From: Nonomuraea lactucae
Lineage (GTDB): Bacteria > Actinomycetota > Actinomycetes > Streptosporangiales > Streptosporangiaceae
Direction: 5' to 3'
DNA: 64,000 nucleotides
Assembly: GCF_003313395.1 (NCBI RefSeq)
Contig: NZ_QNFZ01001069.1
Location: 1-64,000, forward strand
In this document: positions 57,423-64,000 of the stretch, in pieces
Position numbering within the stretch: the stretch's first letter is position 1
Layout: each line of letters opens with the position of its first letter
Notes under the pieces: model-generated
The model's database searches: none
The model's input: only the letters and a program-made list of their open reading frames with translations
Told to the model about the DNA's origin: nothing
Position numbers and translations under genes: made by a program

Positions 57423-58783
57423 ACACCACCTATGACGTGAAGCTCGGCGGAGTTCAGCATCGTTCGGACCGGGATACCCCCACTTACATCGCCCGCTGGA
57501 AGGTCGCGGGCAAGGCGAAGTCCAAGAGTTTCCGAACCAAGGGCCTGGCCAACGCCTTCCTGTCCGACCTACGCCAGGCGGCCAAGGTGGGGGAGGAGTT
57601 CGACATCACCACCGGCCTGCCGGTGTCAATGCTCACGTCCAAGTCCTCCGGCCCCACATTCCTGGAGTTTGCCCAGTCCTACATCCTTCGCCGCTGGCGC
57701 ACCTCGGCACCTCGGACGCGAGAGACGGACGCGTACGCGCTCCTGTCGCTGGTTCCCGCCTTGACGGCTGACGTGCCGGCTCCGCCCAAGCTTGAGGAAC
57801 TGCGGGAGGTCCTCAAGGTTCATGTGCTCCTTCCCGCGGATCGACGGGCGGAGCTGACCGCGGCCCAGGCTGCGACCTTGAGGTGGCTAGAGAAGGCTTC
57901 GCTTCCCCTGACGGCGTTGGGCGATGCGGCGGTTCTCCGTGGCGCGCTCGACGCCATCTCGGCTACCTTCGCTGGCGGCCCAGCGGGGGCGAACACGGTA
58001 CGGCGTAAGCGGGCCGTGCTCCATCACCTGCTGGAGCACGCGGTAGAGCAGAAGGTGTTCGCCTCCAACCCGCTCAACGAGATCAAATGGACTGCGCCCA
58101 AGGCCGTCACGGTCGTGGATCCCCGTACCGTGGTCAACCCAACGCAGGCGAGGCAGCTCCTCGACGCCGTGTCGATGGTGGGTCGCAAGCGGGGATCCCG
58201 GCTCAAGGCGCTGTTCGGCTGCATCTACTACGCCGCGCTTCGGCCGGAGGAGGCTGCGGATCTCCGAGCGAACAATTGCACCCTGCCTGAATCGGGATGG
58301 GGTCTGATCGTCCTGGAGCGGGCGCGGCCCCAGAGTACGAAGCGATGGACGAACTCCGGCGAGACCCACGAGTCCCGGAGCCTGAAGCACCGGGCGGACA
58401 AGGAAACGCGAGAGATCCCGATCCCGCCGGTTCTGGTCGCGATGCTCCGCGAGCACATCGCCGAGTACGGCACAGCCAAGGACGGCAGGGTCTTCTGTAC
58501 GGGCACGGGAGGTGTCTACTCCAGTTCCGCGTACTCCTATATCTGGCACGAAGCCCGGAAGCTGGCTCTGACCCCCGCGCAGGTGGCCTCGTCGCTCGCC
58601 GCTCGGCCGTACGACCTCCGCCACGCGGCGGTGTCACTCTGGCTCAACGCCGGCGTGCCAGCCCCTGAGGTTGCCAAGCGCGCTGGGCATGGCGTTGACG
58701 TTCTGCTTCGGGTCTACGCCAAGTGCATGGACGGTCAGCAGGAGCAAATCAACGGAAAGATCAACAGCGCTCTCGACGTGTAG
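57419..58783 (+). CDS. int: Tyrosine site-specific integrase
   Basis: A 454-residue tyrosine recombinase starting at GTG. The N-terminal arm and core-binding regions precede the catalytic domain, where YYAALRPEEAADLR (Arg near 274), YDLRHAAVSLWLNAG (H-x-x-R near 400), AKRAGHGVDVLLRVYAKCMD (Tyr near 431) provide the conserved residues. Int and Xis form a coupled pair. The nearest tRNA is the tRNA-Arg 5 kb right; the usual immediate neighbourhood of int and att is therefore not conserved here. Confidence 0.9.
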   Translation: MNTTYDVKLGGVQHRSDRDTPTYIARWKVAGKAKSKSFRTKGLANAFLSDLRQAAKVGEEFDITTGLPVSMLTSKSSGPTFLEFAQSYILRRWRTSAPRTRETDAYALLSLVPALTADVPAPPKLEELREVLKVHVLLPADRRAELTAAQAATLRWLEKASLPLTALGDAAVLRGALDAISATFAGGPAGANTVRRKRAVLHHLLEHAVEQKVFASNPLNEIKWTAPKAVTVVDPRTVVNPTQARQLLDAVSMVGRKRGSRLKALFGCIYYAALRPEEAADLRANNCTLPESGWGLIVLERARPQSTKRWTNSGETHESRSLKHRADKETREIPIPPVLVAMLREHIAEYGTAKDGRVFCTGTGGVYSSSAYSYIWHEARKLALTPAQVASSLAARPYDLRHAAVSLWLNAGVPAPEVAKRAGHGVDVLLRVYAKCMDGQQEQINGKINSALDV

Positions 58784-58797
58784 ATATGCCCGCTCCA

Positions 58798-58819
58798 GGC
58801 CCCGGCCATGGCTGGGGCC
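58798..58819 (+). terminator. Hairpin after int
   Basis: GGCCCC at 58798-58803 pairs with GGGGCC at 58814-58819, 15 bases after the int stop. No U-tract follows, so efficiency is uncertain. Confidence 0.45.
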
Positions 58820-59060
58820 CGGAGTTCTGCCGCTTTATGGTCTTCGCCGGGTCGTACGGCGCGTTGCCGGACGGCTTCCGGTCGGTCTGGCCTCGACAAG
58901 AAGCCGGACACTGAGGCCAAGTTGGCTTACATCAAGACTTACTGCGACTAATCGTCATACACAAGCGATTCCGCTTCTTTATGAAAATGTATTACGTGTT
59001 TACCCGAGACGTCCGATGTGCTTGACTCGCGCCCTGTAGCCAACCCTCCGGGAGGGGGCA

Positions 59061-60824
59061 ATGGGGGAGTTCGTCGGGATCGATCCCCTCGGCGCAGAGA
59101 AGCTTATCCGCCAGATGGAGGCCGGGAAGGACGTCCTGGGCAGGGCACGCCCAGGGCTCGAAGCGGCGATTGCCGAGGCTGGCGAGGACTGGGTTGGCCG
59201 TGGGGGCGTCACGGCGATGAACCGCACCTGGGCGTTCTTTCACGAGTCCCAGCAGGACCTCAAATGGCGCGTCGACACCATCAAGCGGTTGGTGCCGACG
59301 CAGCTGAAGGGCATGCTGACCACGATCTTCCCCTTCAGCAACGGGGCAGAGGCGGCGCGCGCGGCCAGGAAGGACGCTGATGCCATCGCCGCAGCGCTCA
59401 AGTACCACGACCAGTACCTTTCCGGACCAAGCTGGAACGGGGTGGAGAAGGCCCTGGGGGCGCTCAAGGGCAGGGCCGACGACCCGACCTACGCGGCGGC
59501 GCTGCTGGCCGCCCTCGGCCCGACGACGTTCCAGAAACTGTTCCGCGACTGGATGAACACCGAGGCCGCCGGGGTGCGCAGAGGTCTGACCCCGGACGCA
59601 CTCAAGCGAGCCGGCGACTCTTCGCCAGGTCTGCTGGCCAGGGCGTTCGCCAGTGCGGAAAGCTCTGGGCGGCTCGGGGGCGAGTGGCAGAAGATGGTGG
59701 AGACTGCACCATCGGACATCCTGACGACCCTGGTCGCGCTGGCCCCGCAGTCCGGCACCTTCCTCAACCGGGTGGCGACCAACCTGCTGAACCGCCCGCC
59801 GAACTCGGATGCGTATCCCACGGACCCCAACTGGAGTCTGTACAACCTGGTCAAGGCGTACGAGGCGAATCCGGAGGCGTTCCAGCGGCTTCTGGCCGAG
59901 CATCAGAAGGAGGCCGGCGTTCTACTGAACGCCTACACCGTCACAACGACCGGTGTCCCCGCCTACGAGGAGGCGTTGGCGAAGGCGCTACACGGGGCGT
60001 TGAAGCCAGGCGCCGGGGCGGACGACATGCGGGAGCGGGCCTGGATCGCCGTCATCAACGGCATTGGGTCTGAGCACAGTCTCTGGGTCGGCGGCGACAT
60101 CGGGACGTTCTCCAACTCGCCCGTCAGCCGGATGCTGGCCAAGGACATCGCGCCCATCCTCGACAAGCTCGCCCGGGGCCAGGCTGAGCGCAACTCGCCG
60201 GAGGTGCCCTATCTGGAGCCCAGAGCGCCATGGGACAAGCTCGACCCCACCGTGAGCGCCCGGTTCCTCGGCGCGCTGATGCAGGACTCCGCCGCGGCCG
60301 ATACCTTGATGAAGGCGGGCCACGATTACACCAACGAACTGGACATGGGCCGGTTCCATCCCCTCGACCCAGATCTTTACGGGCGAGAGGCGCACGCTAA
60401 CCTCGCTGCGCGGACGGGGGCGTTGGCGAACCTACTGCTGGCCGGCTCGACATACGCCGAGTGGAGCGACGACGAGTACGCCGACCGAATAGCCGGCTAC
60501 ATCCTCATGCCCGTCGACTTCTTCAACAACAAGTACCTGCCCATCGACAGCGCGCTCGTGTCCACCGGCAAGGACAAGGGACTCGATGACGCCAAGGGCG
60601 TCATGAAGGACATGATCACGGATTACCTCGACCAAAAGACCCCCGACAACGCCGAAGCGATCGCCAATAAACTGGTGGAACAGCAGGTGGGCTTTCTGGC
60701 CGAGTCGCTTAAGGCTCACGGGCAGATGCCGCTCGCCGCAGCGGACAGAGCCTTGATGCGAGACACGATCAAGGGCCGCCTTATAAGCGCCCTGGTCCAG
60801 GCGCTGAAGATACGGGGTGGTTGA
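59061..60824 (+). CDS. Large helical hypothetical protein, ESX-partner-like
   Basis: A 587-residue protein from ATG with GGAGGGGG upstream. The N-terminus MGEFVGIDPLGAEKLIRQME, then DWVGRGGVTAMNRTWAFFHE resembles the start of WXG100/LXG-type secreted or toxin-precursor proteins in actinomycetes, in which a helical hairpin serves secretion. No toxin domain is obvious; the remainder is helical (EKALGALKGRADDPTYAAAL; GQMPLAAADRALMRDTIKG). The next gene is a small WXG100-like protein coupled to it. Confidence 0.65.
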   Translation: MGEFVGIDPLGAEKLIRQMEAGKDVLGRARPGLEAAIAEAGEDWVGRGGVTAMNRTWAFFHESQQDLKWRVDTIKRLVPTQLKGMLTTIFPFSNGAEAARAARKDADAIAAALKYHDQYLSGPSWNGVEKALGALKGRADDPTYAAALLAALGPTTFQKLFRDWMNTEAAGVRRGLTPDALKRAGDSSPGLLARAFASAESSGRLGGEWQKMVETAPSDILTTLVALAPQSGTFLNRVATNLLNRPPNSDAYPTDPNWSLYNLVKAYEANPEAFQRLLAEHQKEAGVLLNAYTVTTTGVPAYEEALAKALHGALKPGAGADDMRERAWIAVINGIGSEHSLWVGGDIGTFSNSPVSRMLAKDIAPILDKLARGQAERNSPEVPYLEPRAPWDKLDPTVSARFLGALMQDSAAADTLMKAGHDYTNELDMGRFHPLDPDLYGREAHANLAARTGALANLLLAGSTYAEWSDDEYADRIAGYILMPVDFFNNKYLPIDSALVSTGKDKGLDDAKGVMKDMITDYLDQKTPDNAEAIANKLVEQQVGFLAESLKAHGQMPLAAADRALMRDTIKGRLISALVQALKIRGG

Positions 60825-60826
60825 GC

Positions 60827-61120
60827 ATGCCCATCAGACACCAACTGCTCCGTGAGGCGGCCGAAAAGGAGGCGCTGGCCTCTACTTTCACCAGGTACGC
60901 CAAGACCTTGGCCGACGCGTTCAATGGCATCCCGGAGAAGCCAAGCGACAGCGAGCCCTTCTGGAAGGGACCCGCCTCAGAGCAGTATCTCACGCATGCT
61001 GTCCGGCTGAGACGTGAGATGAGCGACTTAGAAAACTCGTGCCTGACCACCGCTGAGAATCTCCGCCGCCGAGCTAGACAGCTCCGCGAGGAGGCCGCGC
61101 AGGTGCCTGATCCCACGTGA
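60827..61120 (+). CDS. WXG100-like small helical protein
   Basis: About 97 residues: PIRHQLLREAAEKEALASTF, PFWKGPASEQYLTHAVRLRR and ENLRRRARQLREEA. Size and two-helix pattern with a central W-K-G (FWKG-P) fit the ESX/WXG100 secretion family. It follows the large helical protein directly, the usual order of an ESX-type substrate and its partner. TTG 60821 is an alternative start. No ESX machinery is visible in this window. Confidence 0.7.
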   Translation: MPIRHQLLREAAEKEALASTFTRYAKTLADAFNGIPEKPSDSEPFWKGPASEQYLTHAVRLRREMSDLENSCLTTAENLRRRARQLREEAAQVPDPT

Positions 61121-61126
61121 GCGCGT

Positions 61127-61615
61127 TCAGCCTGTGCGTGGGTAGCACTCCGTCTTGCCGATGATCACAAGGTTGGGAGTCTCTGACAGGCGCCCGAGGA
61201 GCACGAAGGTCAATTTAGCTTCCTCGTGGAGGGCCACCGTAACGCCCAACTCGTCCTCCAAGAGGTCGAGTTCGTCCACGGCCTCCCGATAGCCCATGGT
61301 TTCGAGCTTGCCTTTCAGCAGTCCGATGCGGCTGAGCGGATCCTGCTTGGCTGGATCCGCAAAGTTACCCTTGGCCACGAAATACCGCTGCACCTCGCCC
61401 GGAGTGCATGAAGTTGTCCGGTCCTTATCGGCGCGCTCTTTCGTCAGCCCGGTCAGGTCCGTCTCCATCATGGACACCAGCGCGTCCCCATCGCTCACGA
61501 GCTGTCGCGTTGCCTCCGCCAGCGTCGGGCGCTCCGACTTGCCCGAGCAGCCCGTGAGGACCGCGAAACAGACAAGTAACGCGGCAACTGCTGTCGAAGA
61601 TGCACCCAGGCGCAC
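61127..61615 (-). CDS. Small lipoprotein
   Basis: A 162-residue exported protein with a signal peptide and lipobox LLVCFAVLTGC (Cys23), so it should be anchored in the membrane by lipid. The mature part is helical and acidic (LAEATRQLVSDGDALVSMME; REAVDELDLLEDELGVTVAL). Convergent with the WXG100-like gene. No known family. It may be a binding or immunity partner of the two genes beside it. Confidence 0.75.
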   Translation of the reverse strand: MRLGASSTAVAALLVCFAVLTGCSGKSERPTLAEATRQLVSDGDALVSMMETDLTGLTKERADKDRTTSCTPGEVQRYFVAKGNFADPAKQDPLSRIGLLKGKLETMGYREAVDELDLLEDELGVTVALHEEAKLTFVLLGRLSETPNLVIIGKTECYPRTG

Positions 61616-61698
61616 GATCGGACCTTATCTGAGACGACTCCGCTCGTACATCCGATTCATCTCACCCATAGCGAGCTGCGATACAGAGGGGGGCGACG

Positions 61699-63296
61699 TT
61701 AGACAACAGGGCCGGGCCGCCCGGATTGTCTATTGCTGGACGGTTTGGCCTGCCGTGGGGGCGTGGTACCTGGGATGACGTCGATGTTCAGGTGCTTTTT
61801 GATGAGGTGCTTGAGCTCGGCGCCGTTGATGAGAGTGATCCTGTTGCGCTGCGCGAACTGCTCGCTGGCTCGGCCGAACCACGAGGTGGTGACCAGGACG
61901 CCCGTGGTCGCGTTATGATCGGCCATCACGCCGGTGAGTGCGTGAACGGCTTCCAGTCCCACCAGTCCTGACCATCGCTTCGCCTGGATGAGGCAGACGC
62001 CGCCGAAAAGAGGTTGTCGCTCGTAGCCACGGCGTCCACGCCGCCGTCCTTCGATGGGATGGTCGTCCATGCTTCGGCGCCCATAGCTACGAACAGTTCT
62101 CTCACCAAGTGCTCGAACTCGGTCGGTGAGAGCTTGAGTAGGTTACGGCGTGAGTCGAGCCCCGACACGACATCCATGTCCTCCGAAAACCGGAAACGCT
62201 TGAGGTCGAATGTGATGAACGGCTCGATGGCTTCGAGGTCGTACGGGTTCGGCGAGACGAGAGCGTTGAGGCGCTTCAGGCATGCCACCGGGTTGACGTC
62301 GGCCAGGACAAGATCTTCGAACTGCGCCCGCTCGGCCTCGACGCTCAGCAAGTGGGGACGCACTTTCTTACCTGTCGCCTGATCGGTGGTGTTGAGGCGG
62401 CCATTGAACACGATCGCCTCAACGAGATCGCTTGGCGTTGAGGTGAAGATCTCGTGAAGCGTACGGAGCGCCACGCAGGCAAGCAGCTTGGTGTACCTCT
62501 GCCTGACCTCCGTCTGCGGCCGAGGGACCGGGTCGATGTCATCTCGGCTCTTCACGTACTTGTACGCACGAACATTGGGCACGACACTCTGCGGCGGCAG
62601 CTCAAATTCGACGACGAGGTCACGGTTCTCGGGCCGATACGCCACCTGGAAAAGCTTGGGGAAGCCCTTCGGATAGGTCGATCGCTCTAACGCCTTCGTC
62701 GTAAACCACTCCAGAGCTTCCGGCCGGCCGGCATCGAAGTCAGCGCGTATCTGGTTGAGCCGAGCGTTGGCTTCAGCGACCTTCTTCTGCTCCGCGGCCA
62801 TCTGGCGGTCGTAGGCACTGCGAGCGGCGTTCAGCCCGCGCAACCGCTGCTCCTCGCGCTGCTGGTAGTGGGCCATCGCGCTGTCGTAGCGTCCGCGTGC
62901 TTCGGCCAGAGCGCGCTCGTAGCGCGTCTGACCTCCGAGAATCTTGCCGAGACTGGATGGCTGCGATGGCTGGTACGCCGCCCAACTAGGGGCAGGCTCA
63001 GGCGTAGTCAGGCGGCGCTCTGGCTCGAACGGCCGTACGGAGCTGGCAACCCGCATTTGATCGAAGGACAGGGGACGCACTTGAAGTGCCGCGAGCAGGA
63101 CGTTGTCCAGTCCCTCCATGCGCTTCGCGACCTCGGCCGTCTTCTGTTCTGCCTTGGCCTGTTGCCGTTCCAGGTGTTGTCGCTGGCGCTCGCGTTCCCG
63201 CTCCTTGGCGAGTCTCGCAGCCTCGCGAGCCTGCCGTTCGGCTTCGCGGCGAAGGGCTGCCTGGTGCCGTTCCCACTCGCTACGACTACCCGCCAC
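61699..63296 (-). pseudogene. Coiled-coil Mrr-type restriction endonuclease, frameshifted
   Basis: Start GTG 63296 has GGAGGG eight bases upstream. A long coiled coil (residues 1-170, rich in Arg, Glu, Gln) leads to a middle domain and then the Mrr domain: LLKLSPTEFEHLVRELFVAM, TIPSKDGGVDAVATSDNLF. The catalytic end GGVCLIQAKRWSG, HALTGVMADHNATTGVLVTT continues in another frame. The break lies in a T run (CTCTTTTCGG) near 62005 where one T appears lost. The D ... Q-A-K motif of the PD-(D/E)XK fold is thus intact but split. It is either a true phase-type mutation or a sequence error; at ~545 residues it would otherwise be complete. Confidence 0.8.
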
Positions 63297-63335
63297 TTGA
63301 TCAGCCCTCCGCTCGACACCGAGACAACCCGACAC

Positions 63336-63615
63336 AGGCCAAACCAGTCGGCGGCTGGTTCGCGGCCCACTGTGACGTTGAGTTCAGATTAGATCGACTG
63401 CTCGTGTTCGTCATGGGCCTCAGCAGGAGCATGTACGCGTGCCAACGTTCGTCAACTCGGATGGCTGCCGTGTCAGCTAGGAGGATGGGGAGCGAACACG
63501 TCACAGGGATCAGCGTGAAGGTGGGACTGCTCTGCAAGACTCGTTGCCAAGCCGTCCCTCTCAGACCGACGAATGGTTCGTGACCTACAAGGGCCTCGAC
63601 GTGCGAAAACGCCCA
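63336..63615. other. No gene seen
   Basis: Nothing convincing is coded between the Mrr-type gene and the tRNA-flank repeat. Confidence 0.45.
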
Positions 63616-63780
63616 CAAGATCATCCCCCATATGTCCCCTGGTCATGGTCCTACCGCTGCATACGGGTGCCGTCGGCGGCCTATAGCGGACCTGGGAAGC
63701 AAAAGACCTGCGGCCAAGAAACCGCAGGTCAGAGGGCGAAATGCCTGGTGGAGATGAGTGCCCCCGGCAGGATTCGAACC
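63616..63780 (-). repeat. Copy 3 of tRNA-Arg 3'-end/flank repeat (intact tRNA side)
   Basis: The best-preserved copy, starting AAGATCATCCC and running into the intact tRNA-Arg gene. It contains the terminator described separately. Confidence 0.8.
63705..63730 (-). terminator. Rho-independent terminator of tRNA-Arg
   Basis: Nine-base stem GACCTGCGG/CCGCAGGTC with an 8-base loop, followed on the minus strand by TTTTGCTT. It is retained in all three repeat copies, which supports function and common origin. Confidence 0.85.
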
Positions 63781-63831
63781 TGCGGCACCCGCTTTAGGAG
63801 AGCGGTGCTCTATCCCCTGAGCTACGGAGGC
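63759..63831 (-). tRNA. tRNA-Arg (anticodon CCU)
   Basis: A 73-base tRNA with acceptor stem GCCTCCG/CGGGGGC, D-arm GTAGCTCAGGGGATAGAGC, anticodon stem CCGCT/AGCGG with loop CTCCTAA (anticodon CCT), and T-arm GCAGGTTCGAATCCTGC. No CCA is encoded. It reads AGG codons. It is the likely integration target for the islands to its left, whose border repeats carry its 3' half. Its 5' side leads out of the window. Confidence 0.97.
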
Positions 63832-64000
63832 GGACTCCCGTAAGCCTAGCGAAAGTGCGGCACTGCGTGGGACGTCGGGGCGGGGTGAGTTTGGTGGGGT
63901 GGGTCATGGGTGCTCTGAGCTGCGGTAAAGGGATGTCTGCGGGCTGGGTTTCGGGTGGTGGGCGTGGCTAACGTCGGTGCGGTGAGCAGGAGGCGGCGGC
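63832..64000. other. No gene resolved
   Basis: G/T-rich sequence running off the end; a gene might start beyond the window. Confidence 0.4.

Larger units (their letters stand above)
49490..58822 (+). mobile_element. pSAM2-like actinomycete integrative and conjugative element (AICE)
   Basis: The gene order is NUDIX (decayed), GntR, small ORFs, XRE regulator, GntR (KorSA-like), SCO3933-like, FtsK-type Tra, DUF2637/Spd membrane protein, three small ORFs, rolling-circle Rep, Xis, Int. All core modules for excision, replication and double-stranded DNA transfer are open. Borders are approximate: the intact tRNA-Arg, a likely attachment site, lies about 5 kb right of int, with cargo-like genes between. 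Confidence 0.85.

Overview
The window is high-GC (about two thirds G+C by eye), with GTG/TTG starts, dense 4-bp gene overlaps, twin-Arg/Lys secreted lectins and an actinomycete-type integrative conjugative element. This points to a filamentous actinobacterium, probably of the Streptosporangiales, although genus cannot be fixed from sequence alone. Almost nothing here is housekeeping except one intact tRNA-Arg(CCU) at 63.76-63.83 kb. The rest reads as a defence and mobile-element island built up at that tRNA.

Region by region: 0.7-3.0 kb holds two tandem secreted ricin-type lectin-like proteins and small ORFs. 3.1-7.5 kb holds a PLD/DEAD helicase of the DUF3427 type, the nonsense-broken start of a phosphorothioate-DNA endonuclease, and a membrane protein. 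8.0-15.9 kb is a complete Wadjet type II operon (jetA-jetB-jetC-jetD read right to left), bracketed by 52-bp imperfect direct repeats. 16.7-18.5 kb is an IS1182-type element with 28-bp inverted repeats, a 10-bp target duplication and a frameshifted transposase.

19.7-37.9 kb is the most unusual block. A MotA/MotB (ZorA/ZorB)-like membrane pair converges on an eight-gene minus-strand operon. In transcription order this operon encodes a TPR-CHAT protease, an Hsp70, a RES-partner-like protein, a RES-domain toxin, a GrpE-like factor, a second Hsp70, an Hsp70-vWA fusion and a J-like/zinc-ribbon/FN3 protein. A divergent macro-domain protein sits beside the promoter. I know of no characterised system with this content. 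I interpret it as a chaperone-gated conflict system with a CHAT protease and an NAD+-attacking RES enzyme as candidate effectors.

38.4-40.3 kb is a duplicated tRNA-Arg 3' end split by an IS110-family transposon. Its non-coding left end folds into a bridge-RNA-like structure, and both the donor guides and the target guides can be read directly. 40.8-49.2 kb is visibly more AT-rich: a HAD/membrane pair, a beta-class DNA methyltransferase, an McrB-like AAA+ ATPase, an McrC-like nuclease and a separate PD-(D/E)XK nuclease. 49.5-58.8 kb is a pSAM2-like AICE (GntR and XRE regulators, FtsK-type Tra, Spd-like membrane protein, Rep, Xis, Int). 59.1-63.3 kb carries a WXG100-like pair, a lipoprotein and a frameshifted Mrr-type restriction enzyme, ending at the intact tRNA-Arg.

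Three copies of a ~160-bp block (tRNA 3' end plus its terminator and flank) lie at 7.8, 38.4 and 63.6 kb in the same orientation. They suggest repeated tandem integration at this tRNA, so the window is effectively two adjacent islands, about 8-38.5 kb and 40.3-63.7 kb.
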